Origin: Pseudomonadota bacterium
Lineage (GTDB): Bacteria; Pseudomonadota; Gammaproteobacteria; Steroidobacterales; Woeseiaceae
Length of the DNA: 64,000 nt
Assembly (NCBI GenBank): GCA_022572185.1
Contig: JACZWL010000006.1
Span: forward strand, 32,173 to 96,172
Direction of reading: 5' to 3'
Of this stretch, positions 46,669-55,372 are shown piece after piece. The translations under genes and the position numbers were made by a program. Each line of letters opens with the position of its first letter. The stretch's first letter is position 1. A model generated the notes under the pieces. The model did not search any database. It was not told where the DNA came from and was given only the letters and a program-made list of their open reading frames with translations.

Positions 46669-47304
46669 ATGAGATTTCTTTTTTCACTTACTGCGTGCAT
46701 GTTGGTATTGGGATGTGCACCCGCTGCCCCCTCAAACACGGGCGTTTACATGTTGCTGGATACGTCTGGCACTTACAGAGAGGAGCTGAATAAGGCTCAG
46801 CAGATCATTCGGTATACATTATCGCGCCTCGATGCAACAGACTCCTTCGCCGTCGCTCGTATTGATACGGGAAGTTTCAGCGAGAAAGACATCGTGGCTA
46901 AAGTGACTCTCGATGACCGGCCGAGCATGATGAATCGACAAAAGCGGCAGTTTGCCGAGCAAATCAGCGCTTTTGTTGACGGGGTCCGGTCGTCCCCCTA
47001 TACGGACATCACCGGCGGCCTGTTGCAAGCCGTCGAGTTCCTGAATGAAAAAGGTACAGCCAACAAGACAATCCTGATTTTTTCTGACCTGAAAGAGGAT
47101 TTGAAAGACGGCTACATTCGTGACATAGAATTTGATCTTGACGGCTTCAACGTCATCGCCCTGAATGTGACCAAACTGCGGTCTGACAACGTGGACCCGA
47201 GGGAATACCTCTCAAGACTGGCTGACTGGCAGACAAAGATCGAAAAATTCGGAGGACAATGGCGGGTAATAAACGACCTGGAAGGTCTGGAAGGCCTACT
47301 CTAG
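46669..47304 (+). CDS. VWA-like lipoprotein
   Basis: A 211-residue lipoprotein. The signal ends in a clear lipobox LVLGC (Cys16). A von Willebrand A-type fold follows: VYMLLDTSGTY carries a MIDAS-like DxSxT, YTDITGGLLQAVEF carries the MIDAS Thr/Asp region, and TILIFSDLKEDL has the third Asp. The C-terminus folds as a short helix. It starts 4 bp after the membrane protein gene; no Shine-Dalgarno-decided alternative exists. It would be anchored in the envelope, probably as the partner of the upstream membrane protein. Confidence 0.78.
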   Translation: MRFLFSLTACMLVLGCAPAAPSNTGVYMLLDTSGTYREELNKAQQIIRYTLSRLDATDSFAVARIDTGSFSEKDIVAKVTLDDRPSMMNRQKRQFAEQISAFVDGVRSSPYTDITGGLLQAVEFLNEKGTANKTILIFSDLKEDLKDGYIRDIEFDLDGFNVIALNVTKLRSDNVDPREYLSRLADWQTKIEKFGGQWRVINDLEGLEGLL

Positions 47305-47316
47305 GCCTGTGCGCGT

Positions 47317-47351
47317 CTAGTACTTCGTCAAGGATATTGATGAAGTACTAG
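47317..47351. repeat. 35-bp CTAG palindrome between VWA lipoprotein and grxD
   Basis: Ends CTAGTACTTC and GAAGTACTAG are perfect inverse complements. The interior TCAAGG-ATATTGA matches the terminal repeat of the 288-bp elements apart from one missing and one substituted base. The right CTAG provides the TAG stop of grxD. It looks like a minimal deleted form of the larger element. Confidence 0.8.
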
Positions 47352-47665
47352 TTCTCTCCGATATCGGCAAGCAGCTTCTGTAGCTCGCCGGATTCAAACA
47401 TCTCGATAACGATGTCGCAGCCACCGATCAGTTCGCCTTTTACATAGAGTTGCGGAAACGTCGGCCAATTCGAGTACTGCTTGAGCCCTTCCCGAATTTC
47501 CGGGTCTTCAAAAATATTGACATAGGCGAAGGGCTTGCCGATGGCTTTCAATGCCGCAACAGTCTGACCGGAAAATCCACATTGCGGAAAATCGGGGGAC
47601 CCTTTCATATAGAGCATCACCTGATTGGATTCGAGTTGCTCCTCAATTCTTTCGTTTATGTCCAC
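47348..47665 (-). CDS. grxD: Monothiol glutaredoxin (Grx4/GrxD)
   Basis: A 105-residue CGFS-type glutaredoxin that holds a bridging 2Fe-2S cluster with glutathione. The active motif is QCGFSGQTV, with KGSPDFP before it, WPTFPQLYV (cis-Pro) and GGCDIV. GTG 47665 (VDINERIEEQLES), with AGGTGG 6 nt upstream, fits the family better than an ATG at 47695. Its stop codon is the CTAG end of the 35-bp palindrome. Confidence 0.93.
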   Translation of the reverse strand: MDINERIEEQLESNQVMLYMKGSPDFPQCGFSGQTVAALKAIGKPFAYVNIFEDPEIREGLKQYSNWPTFPQLYVKGELIGGCDIVIEMFESGELQKLLADIGEN

Positions 47666-47724
47666 GTTTAACCACCTGAGTGTTGTTTGCTTCAATATGC
47701 GACCCGATCAGGGAAACTCAATAC

Positions 47725-47883
47725 CTATTTGCACTGATCCTGTTGCGGGTCTTCGTCGCAGTCTTTAGCGACCTGTCCGGACTCCGCCTCGGCGGGATAC
47801 CCACCGGACTGCCCGCCGCCGATCAAGAGCGCCGTACAGCCTGCCTGTGACAGAAGTAAAAGAACGGTCAACAAGAGTCGCAT
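47725..47883 (-). CDS. Small putative lipoprotein
   Basis: A 52-codon frame not found by length-limited ORF calling. The N-terminus MRLLLTVLLLLSQAGC is a signal peptide ending in a possible lipobox Cys16. A Gly-rich stretch and an acidic Cys-containing tail (KDCDEDPQQDQCK) follow. It lies upstream of grxD on the same strand. Function is unknown, and the lipobox is not perfect (Gln at -3). Confidence 0.5.
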   Translation of the reverse strand: MRLLLTVLLLLSQAGCTALLIGGGQSGGYPAEAESGQVAKDCDEDPQQDQCK

Positions 47884-48062
47884 CGCCTGCCTGATTCGGT
47901 TTCGCCTGGAATGTCAATTGTACCCGTGTTGGCCACAGGAACAATCGCCGTGCCAAGCATTGTCGAGCGAGGATAAGCGATCTTTTTCCCTTTATATTTC
48001 AATTATTTAACCTGCTGCAGACGCAACATTTTGCAAGCACTGCTTTTCCCCGGGGCAAACTC

Positions 48063-48068
48063 TATAAT
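48063..48068 (+). promoter_or_regulatory. Likely -10 box of PuuD-like gene
   Basis: A perfect TATAAT lies 50 bp before the ATG, which is preceded by a strong AGGGAG ribosome-binding site. No clear -35 is seen. Confidence 0.4.
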
Positions 48069-48118
48069 AGACGCCCTGCCCGACCAAAACTAACGAATAA
48101 CCCTAGGGAGAACAAAAC

Positions 48119-48733
48119 ATGAATCCATTGAATTCAGTCACCGGCACCATTATCGGCGGCGTGGTCCTGGCAATCATTCTTGTACTGGTAACCATGGGCG
48201 AGCATATGGTCGGGGCAATACCTGTCAACTCGGTCATGATCTGGTTGCACGTCCTGGCCGGTATTACCTGGATTGGTCTCCTTTATTACTTCAATTTTGT
48301 CCAGACCCCGGCGCTTGCTGAGGCTGCCGCAGACGATGGCGGTCCCGGCGGTGCGGGTATTACCAAGTATGTCGCGCCAAGAGCACTGTCCTGGTTTCGC
48401 TGGGCTTCAATTGTCACCTGGTTGACCGGCGCGGCCTTCCTGCTGCATCGCGGTCAACTGGACGATGCGTTTGCACTGGGGATGTTGACGGACATCCCGA
48501 ACCCTTACGCGACCACAATTGGCATCGGAGCGTGGCTGGGTACGATTATGCTTTTCAACGTCTGGGTCCTGATCTGGCCGAACCAGAAAAAGATCTTAGG
48601 GCTGGTCGAGGCTGGCGCCGATGAAATCGCGAAAGCCAGGAAGGTCGCATTCACCGCATCGCGCCTAAACACGCTGATGTCCGTGCCACTGGTCATGAGC
48701 ATGGTGGGCGCGGGTCATGGGTTTTTCATGTAA
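48119..48733 (+). CDS. Urate hydroxylase PuuD-like membrane protein
   Basis: A 204-residue membrane protein with about five hydrophobic segments. The block VMIWLHVLAGITWIGLLYYFNFVQTPAL and LSWFRWASIVTWLTGAAFL are typical of the membrane domain of bacterial PuuD (DUF989). Conserved His in WLH suggests haem or metal binding. The C-terminal cytochrome c domain of true PuuD is missing, so function as a urate oxidase is uncertain. It is a single-gene unit with a strong terminator behind it. Confidence 0.75.
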   Translation: MNPLNSVTGTIIGGVVLAIILVLVTMGEHMVGAIPVNSVMIWLHVLAGITWIGLLYYFNFVQTPALAEAAADDGGPGGAGITKYVAPRALSWFRWASIVTWLTGAAFLLHRGQLDDAFALGMLTDIPNPYATTIGIGAWLGTIMLFNVWVLIWPNQKKILGLVEAGADEIAKARKVAFTASRLNTLMSVPLVMSMVGAGHGFFM

Positions 48734-48756
48734 TAGATGAAGCTCAATGAACTGAT

Positions 48757-48781
48757 GAAGCCCGGCCCCGCGCCGGGCTTC
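48757..48781 (+). terminator. Rho-independent-type terminator after PuuD-like gene
   Basis: Perfect stem GAAGCCCGGC / GCCGGGCTTC with a short loop, 23 bp after the stop and followed by GCTCTTTG. Confidence 0.8.
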
Positions 48782-48872
48782 GCTCTTTGGGCGGCAACGC
48801 ACCTGCAAATCGACAAAAAGCCAGCGGAATTCATGCATGGGAATCGCCCGTCCTGACCGGCGATTTCTCGAA

Positions 48873-51542
48873 TTACCCCAGGGCGACAGAGCGCGTCACG
48901 GCTTTTGGTTCGGAAACGCCGTATCCCTGAGCATAGTCGACGCCCATTCCCTTCAGCATCGCAATAATTTCGGCGTTTTCCGCAAACTCGGCGATAGTTT
49001 GTTTGCCAGTCAGGTGGCCGATCTCGTTAATCGAGCGCACCATTTCGCGGTCGATCGGATCATGCAGAATCTCTTTGACGAAACTGCCATCGATTTTTAG
49101 AAAGTCGACCGGGAAGTGCTTGAGATAGCCGAACGAAGACAGACCAGTACCGAAATCGTCCAGCGCAAATTTGCAACCGAGTTCTTTGAGCGCATTAATA
49201 AACCGGTTCGCCTGCGAGTAGCTGGCGATCGCGGCCGTCTCCGTAATCTCGAAACAGATCTTCGTCGCATCCAGTCCACTCATCTGGAACTGATCGATGA
49301 CAAAGGGCAGGAACTTGTCATCGCCGAAGCTCTGACCGGAAAGGTTGATGGAGCACAAGACCAGGCGCTCACGCTCATCTGCCTCTGAAACCAGCCAGCG
49401 GAAAGCGTTCGTGATCACCCAGCGATCGATATTCGGTGTGATGCCGTACCGTTCGGCCGCCTCGATAAACAAGCCGGGGGCAATAATGGCGCCGTTCTCA
49501 TCGCGCATTCGCAGCAATAATTCGTAATGGGCACCCTTCTCTTCCGTCTGCAGCGGTTGGATGGTCTGTCGGAACAACTCAAATCGGTTGTCCTCGAGCG
49601 CGTTGTTGATTCGCGCCGCCCATTGCATCTCGCGTCGGCGGCGCATCAGGTCGATATCGTTTTCCTGGTAGCTGTGGATGCGGTTTCTGCCGGCTTCCTT
49701 GGCCGCTGCGCAGGCGCTGTCCGCTGCGCTGAGCATCCCGGCAACGTCTTCATTATCCGCAGTTATCGGTACGACACCGATACTGACGCCCAGCCGGAAA
49801 CTGCGGTCATCCCACATGAACTTGAACTCGTCGATCGCCGTTCGTAATACTTCGGCGGTCTGCATCGCCTCGTCGAGGCTGCAACTCTCGAGTAACACGC
49901 CAAACTCGTCCCCACCGAGACGCGCGAGCGTATCGCGCCAGCGGATTTTCGACTTGAGCAGCGCGCCGAGCTGCCCAAGGAGCGCGTCGCCTGCGCTGTG
50001 TCCGCAGGAATCGTTGACGATCTTGAAGCGGTCCAGATCGAGGTAGCAAAGCGCGTACGAGGTTTCCCTGGCCTTGGCACTCTTTAGCGCGCGCTCGAGC
50101 CTGTTTTCGAATTCACGTCGGTTCACGAGACCCGTCAGGATGTCGTGGCTGGCGTGATAGCTCAGGCGACGGTTCAGTTCACGTGACTCGCTGACGTCAT
50201 GGAACACGAGCACGCCACCGGTCACATCGCCCTTGCCGTCACGAATCGGGGACGCCGTGCTCTCTATATAGAGTTCATTTCCGTCGCGGCGAATGAGGAG
50301 CGTGGGACGCACCGATTTGATCGAGCGGTTGCGGCGAATCGACACAGCCAGCGGATTTTCCAGGGGCTCGCAGGTTTCCTCGTGAAATCCGCGGAATATC
50401 TCGTCGACCGGGCGGCCGCTCGCGTCATCCACCTTCCAGCCCGTGAGTTCCTCGGCCACCGGATTGATGTATTCGACATTGCATTCGGCGTCGGTCGTGA
50501 TAACGCCGTCGCCGATCGATCGCAGTGTGATCTGGGCGCTCTCCGTTTTGCGGAAAAGCGCCTCCTCGTAAAGCTTGGTATCGGTAATGTCGACCTCGAC
50601 GCCGAGCAGGCGCAGCAGACGTCCTTTCTCGTCCAGCTTGGCTTTCGCCCGGCTCATCATCCAGCGCCATTCGCCGTTCTGGTGCCGCATGCGGTGCACA
50701 CTCTCGAAGAGCTGCGACTTGCCGTCCAGGTGCTCGCGCATTTTTGCCTGCACGCGCGCCATATCGTCGGGATGCACCAGTCGGTACCAGTCAGGCGACA
50801 CATCTTCGTCGTCCTCGTCATAACCAAGCATCGCTTTCCAGCGCCGGGATAACTCGATGCGTTTCGACTGACCGTCGAAATCCCAGATGCCGTCGTTTGC
50901 CGTCTGACTCACGAGTTCATTACGCTCCTCGAGCTCATTGAGGAGCTCGGTGGCGCGCAGTCGCTCGAGACCTGAGGTAAGCGAGGCGCCGACTAACTTC
51001 ATGAGGAGGTGCAGGTTCGCGTCCCAGACATCGAGCGGGTGTTCGTTGGCGAGCGCGAGGAAGCCTGCAATCTCACCCTGAACAGCAAAGCCGATAATCA
51101 GACAGGAGCCGATCTTCAGTTCTGCCAGGCGTTCCATTTCCTGGGCGGCCGATTTCGGTCCTGCATCTGTATCGTCCACTTCGATAATTCGGAGACAACG
51201 AAGCCGCCGGCTAAGCCATGGCCAGTCCTTGAGCAACTCTCCGGTCAATACTTCCGGGTTACATCCTGAGAATGTCGACCCCGAAGTCAGTACAGTTTCG
51301 ATGGATAAACCATCATCCGAGAAAAGCGCAAGAAAGGCAGCATCACAGCCGCTCGCGTCCGGTAATTCGTTGATGTTGTCGCGTAATTGATCCAGGTATT
51401 CCTGCGGATCCAGGTCCTGGAGATTGACGGCAATCTTGGTCTGAAGTGCATCGACTGCGCCGCGATTTCGTTCGCCGGCGCGGGGTCGGCGACTCCGGTG
51501 GGGCAGCGCCCCTGTTGCTTTGCTGCCAGACTTTGTCGCCAT
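48873..51542 (-). CDS. GAF-PAS-PAS-GGDEF-EAL cyclic-di-GMP enzyme
   Basis: An 889-residue cytosolic sensor protein. An N-terminal GAF-like domain (about 50-215) precedes two PAS domains (about 220-340 and 345-465) with PAC segments. The diguanylate cyclase domain (about 470-630) has RLGGDEFGVLLE and an upstream I-site RWRD. The phosphodiesterase domain (about 640-885) has the EAL motif as ELL (YELLLRM), with SINLSGQS, ICFEITETA, DDFGTGLSSFGYLKHFPVDFLKID present. Both activities are possible. It has no transmembrane segment. Its c-di-GMP product or substrate could act on the riboswitch at 45.2 kb, but that is inference. Confidence 0.92.
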   Translation of the reverse strand: MATKSGSKATGALPHRSRRPRAGERNRGAVDALQTKIAVNLQDLDPQEYLDQLRDNINELPDASGCDAAFLALFSDDGLSIETVLTSGSTFSGCNPEVLTGELLKDWPWLSRRLRCLRIIEVDDTDAGPKSAAQEMERLAELKIGSCLIIGFAVQGEIAGFLALANEHPLDVWDANLHLLMKLVGASLTSGLERLRATELLNELEERNELVSQTANDGIWDFDGQSKRIELSRRWKAMLGYDEDDEDVSPDWYRLVHPDDMARVQAKMREHLDGKSQLFESVHRMRHQNGEWRWMMSRAKAKLDEKGRLLRLLGVEVDITDTKLYEEALFRKTESAQITLRSIGDGVITTDAECNVEYINPVAEELTGWKVDDASGRPVDEIFRGFHEETCEPLENPLAVSIRRNRSIKSVRPTLLIRRDGNELYIESTASPIRDGKGDVTGGVLVFHDVSESRELNRRLSYHASHDILTGLVNRREFENRLERALKSAKARETSYALCYLDLDRFKIVNDSCGHSAGDALLGQLGALLKSKIRWRDTLARLGGDEFGVLLESCSLDEAMQTAEVLRTAIDEFKFMWDDRSFRLGVSIGVVPITADNEDVAGMLSAADSACAAAKEAGRNRIHSYQENDIDLMRRRREMQWAARINNALEDNRFELFRQTIQPLQTEEKGAHYELLLRMRDENGAIIAPGLFIEAAERYGITPNIDRWVITNAFRWLVSEADERERLVLCSINLSGQSFGDDKFLPFVIDQFQMSGLDATKICFEITETAAIASYSQANRFINALKELGCKFALDDFGTGLSSFGYLKHFPVDFLKIDGSFVKEILHDPIDREMVRSINEIGHLTGKQTIAEFAENAEIIAMLKGMGVDYAQGYGVSEPKAVTRSVALG

Positions 51543-51839
51543 TCAGCCGCCTCTTGCCGCGTGATCCATGTGGTTCAAGTCAAGCTCGTCCCCAGCCGCT
51601 GAGATGCCAATTTAACGGTTTTTCAACAATTCGAGCGATTCGATATTGATACGCCGGCATTTTGACATGTCACAGAAGGAAAACAAGCTAAGTGACTGTA
51701 TTTTTTTGTGTTCTCCGTTCCTGCGGTCACCGAAAAGAGCTCCGGTTTGGCCGTCTTTCAAGCTGTCCGGTCAACCCCTTGCCAGACACCGCGTTACAAG
51801 CAGGTATCAATTGAAGACGCGCTTGACAAGGAGACTCAC
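51543..51839. other. Intergenic region before DUF4382 lipoprotein
   Basis: A 297-bp divergent region. I see no RNA gene or clear promoter pair. A strong AAGGAGA ribosome-binding site lies just before 51840. Confidence 0.4.
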
Positions 51840-53747
51840 ATGAAAATTTCTAACGGCTGCCTGCCGGGCAGTATCAAATCCCACAGCTTTTGGACCTGGG
51901 TAGCGCTGACAGTCGTCGTTTTGAGTATCGTGGGCTGCGGTGGCGGCGCCAGCACGGTCACGAACGACGATCCCGTCGCTGCGGAATGTAATCCGGGCGA
52001 TCCGTCCACTTTCGCTGCATGCGGCACTTTGTACGTGGGCCTCACCGATGCCGAAGGCGACTTCCTGAGTTATTCGGTCGACGTCCTGTCGCTGACCCTC
52101 GAGAAGGCGAACGGTGCAATCGTCCAGACCTTGCCCAACAGTACACGCATCAACTTTGCCGAATACGTCAACTTGACCGAACTGATGAGCGTGGCGAACG
52201 TGCCTCCCGGCACCTATGTCGCCGGCACGATCACGCTTGATTACAGTAACGCGGAAGTCTTTGTCGATGCCAACGGTGCCGCAAAGGCAGCAACGGTCAT
52301 CGATGCAGACGGCAATGCGCTGACTCAAACGGCGCTGAAAATCGTCTTGCCTGAGCGCAACCAGCTTTTCATTACTCGCGGCCGCGTATCTCTTCTGACG
52401 CTCGATTTCGATCTCGAGGCATCGCACACGGTGGACGTCGTGCCGACGCCAGCTCTTGCCACGTCAGAACCATTCATCGTTGCCGAGATCGATCCGGTCG
52501 ATACCAAGGACATTCGTGTCCGCGGCCGATTGATCGAGGTTAATGAAACTGATATGTGGTACGCAGTCAGAGTACGGCCCTTCCACGATCACGCAAATGA
52601 TTTCGGTCGCATGAAGGTCAATGTCACGGACGACACCGAATTCGAGGTAAACGACGAGCCTTACAAGGGCGGTGCAGGCCTGGAGGCACTAAACGCCGCC
52701 GGCGAGGGAACGATCACCATCGCGCAGGGCTCACTGAACGTGGCCGACCGGGAGTTCACCGCAAACATCGTCCTTGCCGGTACCAGTGTTCCCGGCATCG
52801 GCTTTGATGCTGTGAAAGGCGTCGTCATCGGCCGCAGCGGCAATGAATTGATCGTTCGGGGCGGTATTGTGATCCTGACAGATGCGACGCCGGCGTTTTT
52901 CCGCGACGACATCATCGTCACGGTCGGGCCCGATACAAAGGTCTTCAAGACGACGCATGACGGCTTGCTTGATATCAGTGCCATCTCAGTCGGCCAGGTC
53001 ATCACCGTGCGCGGTGAAGTCATCGCCAACGACGAACTCGGCATTCACCTGGATGCGACCGCAGGTGCCGTGCGCATGGAAGTTACACACCTGAGCGGGA
53101 TTATTAAAACGATCAATCCCGGACAGGCCGATATCAAGCTGCACTCGATAAACAGGCGCCGCGTACAGGTATTCGACTTCACCGGTACCGGCCTGAGTCC
53201 CGACCAGGATGCCGATCCGGACAATTACGAGGTATCAACCGGCAACCTGCTGTTGGCGGCCGACGCGACCGGCCAAGCTGTGGTGGTCTGGGGCTTCCCG
53301 AATGCCTTTGGCGCTGCACCGCCGGATTTCGAAGGTCGCACGATCATCGACTACTCGGACGTTATCAGCACACTTGGTGTCGGTTGGGGTAAAGCAGGCA
53401 CGCTCGAGCCTTTCACGATGATGGACAGCGGTGGCCTGTTGTTGAACAACCAGAACCCGGATATCGACCAGCGGCATTACATCAAGCAGGACCCGGTCCT
53501 GATCGACCTGACGGCGCTGGCTTCGGACACACTGATCGCGCCCCGTGAGACCGGCCGCAAACTGTTCTCGATTGCTACGAAAGACAGCCTGCAACTCTAC
53601 GCCGACTTCGATGACTTCATCAACGCGCTAACCCTGGCGCTGGACGGCGCAACGACCGCACGCTCGATGTACGCACGTGGCAAATACAATGCCGATAGCA
53701 ACGTGTTCAGAGCATACAAAATTGGTGTCTATCTCCTCGAGCCTTAA
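51840..53747 (+). CDS. DUF4382/DUF5666 lipoprotein
   Basis: A 635-residue secreted lipoprotein. ATG 51840 follows AAGGAGA and opens a signal peptide ending VVVLSIVGCGGG (Cys34). Residues about 60-200 match DUF4382 (GTLYVGLTDAEGDFLSYSVDVLSLTLE). The rest carries repeated beta-rich units similar to DUF5666 (TVRGEVIANDELGIHLDA). Function is unknown; such proteins may be cell-surface or extracellular. A longer frame from 51708 lacks a ribosome-binding site. A strong terminator follows. Confidence 0.82.
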   Translation: MKISNGCLPGSIKSHSFWTWVALTVVVLSIVGCGGGASTVTNDDPVAAECNPGDPSTFAACGTLYVGLTDAEGDFLSYSVDVLSLTLEKANGAIVQTLPNSTRINFAEYVNLTELMSVANVPPGTYVAGTITLDYSNAEVFVDANGAAKAATVIDADGNALTQTALKIVLPERNQLFITRGRVSLLTLDFDLEASHTVDVVPTPALATSEPFIVAEIDPVDTKDIRVRGRLIEVNETDMWYAVRVRPFHDHANDFGRMKVNVTDDTEFEVNDEPYKGGAGLEALNAAGEGTITIAQGSLNVADREFTANIVLAGTSVPGIGFDAVKGVVIGRSGNELIVRGGIVILTDATPAFFRDDIIVTVGPDTKVFKTTHDGLLDISAISVGQVITVRGEVIANDELGIHLDATAGAVRMEVTHLSGIIKTINPGQADIKLHSINRRRVQVFDFTGTGLSPDQDADPDNYEVSTGNLLLAADATGQAVVVWGFPNAFGAAPPDFEGRTIIDYSDVISTLGVGWGKAGTLEPFTMMDSGGLLLNNQNPDIDQRHYIKQDPVLIDLTALASDTLIAPRETGRKLFSIATKDSLQLYADFDDFINALTLALDGATTARSMYARGKYNADSNVFRAYKIGVYLLEP

Positions 53748-53768
53748 TCAGCAATCCCGGATGGCTCG

Positions 53769-53799
53769 GCCCCCACACGTCTCCGTGTGGGGGCTTTTT
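53769..53799 (+). terminator. Rho-independent terminator after DUF4382 gene
   Basis: Perfect 10-bp stem GCCCCCACAC / GTGTGGGGGC with a 6-nt loop and a TTTTT tract, about 20 bp after the stop. Confidence 0.92.
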
Positions 53800-53922
53800 A
53801 GATTGGGACACCCATCATTTTCTACATATCCGTCTATATGCGATAGAAAGTGCCATCGCCCGCTGCACTGACAACGGTTTTAATGAATGTGTTTTACACC
53901 GAAATTCATGGATGTAATCACA

Positions 53923-54831
53923 ATGACCGTTGCCCGAAGTCAACAGATCAGCTTGGAACACACACGCTACTACCACTGCATCTCCCGCTGCGTGCGGCGC
54001 GCCTTTCTCTGCGGCAAAGATCAGTATTCAGGCAAGGACTTCGGACATCGTCGCCAGTGGTTGGAAGAACGCTTAGGCCTGCTTGCCGAGGTCTTCGCCA
54101 TTGATCTTTTGGCCTACGCCATCATGAGCAACCACTATCACGTGGTGCTCAGGGTCAACAGTGATAAGGCAAGCGCTTGGTCGGATGAAGAAGTCGTGGA
54201 ACGCTGGGGTCAGCTGTTTCGTGTACCGGACGCTGCGGATAATACGGTAGTGATTGCTGAGTGGCGCTCACGCTTATCTAGCATCAGCTGGTTTATGCGC
54301 TGTCTGAACGAACCTTTGGCACGTCATGCCAATAAGGAAGATGGCTGCCATGGCCGCTTCTGGGAGGGACGCTACAAGCTTCAGGCGCTGCTTGATGACT
54401 CCGCCTTGTTGCGCTGCATGACCTATGTAGACTTGAACCCGATCCGGGCCGGTATCGCCAAGACACCGGAAACCTCGGAGCACACGTCAATCTATGCCCG
54501 CATCCATCGCCAAGACCATCATTTAATGCCGTTGCAACAGTCCTATGAGCCCGGCAACCCGCTGCCAGTATGCAAAGACGAATATCTTGCACTGGTGGAC
54601 TGGAGCGGCCGGGCGTTACGGACTGACAAACGGGGGTTCATCCCGGGTACGCTGCCTCCGATACTCGAGCGTCTTGACCTCAGGCAGAAACACTGGCTTG
54701 CTGACATGCAGCATTATGGAAGCTGGTATTACCGGGCGGTCGGCTCTGTACAGGCGCTGGAGCGCTACTGCCAGCACCTCGGGCAGCAATGGCTCAAGAG
54801 CGCCAGACCGGCCCAAATGCTCACATCCTAA
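53923..54831 (+). CDS. REP-associated tyrosine transposase (IS200-like HUH fold)
   Basis: A 302-residue single-strand transposase. The N-terminus MTVARSQQISLEHTRYYHCISRCVRRAFLCG and LLAYAIMSNHYHVVLRV supply the HUH motif (HYH). RLSSISWFMRCLNEPLARHAN, HGRFWEGRYKLQALLD and TYVDLNPIRAGIA are hallmark blocks. The Met at 53923 is the usual start. It is intact and could mobilise small palindromes in trans, possibly the CTAG elements, but no matching ends are seen beside it. Confidence 0.87.
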   Translation: MTVARSQQISLEHTRYYHCISRCVRRAFLCGKDQYSGKDFGHRRQWLEERLGLLAEVFAIDLLAYAIMSNHYHVVLRVNSDKASAWSDEEVVERWGQLFRVPDAADNTVVIAEWRSRLSSISWFMRCLNEPLARHANKEDGCHGRFWEGRYKLQALLDDSALLRCMTYVDLNPIRAGIAKTPETSEHTSIYARIHRQDHHLMPLQQSYEPGNPLPVCKDEYLALVDWSGRALRTDKRGFIPGTLPPILERLDLRQKHWLADMQHYGSWYYRAVGSVQALERYCQHLGQQWLKSARPAQMLTS

Positions 54832-55372
54832 GCCTTACCAAATCCCAGCTATCCATTGACTCGACACTTGACTGCGTGAGCTAGTTCGTTGGCTATCATT
54901 AACGAATCCGGCAACCCGTCAAAAGAAGCGATTAGGCGCTGCTTTCAGCATCCGTTTCATCCCACCACGCCAAGTTGAATCTCATACGGCGAGCCCGACC
55001 TGAGTTCAACTTATGTTCCGTGAATTGTGGATGTCCCGATTCGCCTCCGGCCGTGAATTGTGGATGAATTGTGGATGTCCCGATTCGTCTCCGATTCGTG
55101 TCCCCCGATTCGTCCTCAATTCGTGCCGATTCGGGGTGAATCGCGATCCGGACTGAATATGTCAAAAGGCCCACCGGCCCACGGGCGCGGCGATTTTCCA
55201 TAACGCCAGCGCAATCCCCGTCCGCCGACCGCTCGTCAGGTGAATCATGCCGCCCGACGGAAAAGTCAGTATTCACGCGGCATTCTGCGATACCTCTCAC
55301 ACCCGGCCCATTGTCGCATCCGTAAAATCTGACAATGTTTATCGCTGAGAACAACGAGGCGAGGAAATCGGC
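54832..55372. repeat. Repeat-rich intergenic region after the transposase
   Basis: A 541-bp gap. GTGAATTGTGGATGTCCCGATTCG occurs at about 55020 and again near 55069 as direct repeats, with partial copies of GTGAATTGTGGAT and CCGATTCG between and after them (to about 55135). The frame 54932-55507 on the minus strand is not credible as a gene: it overlaps fimT, and its end is repeat-derived. No RNA gene is seen. Confidence 0.6.

Noticed and set aside
47765..47956. 63-codon minus-strand ORF
   Set aside because: Arg-rich shadow of the 52-residue lipoprotein frame, which has a signal peptide and better coding character.
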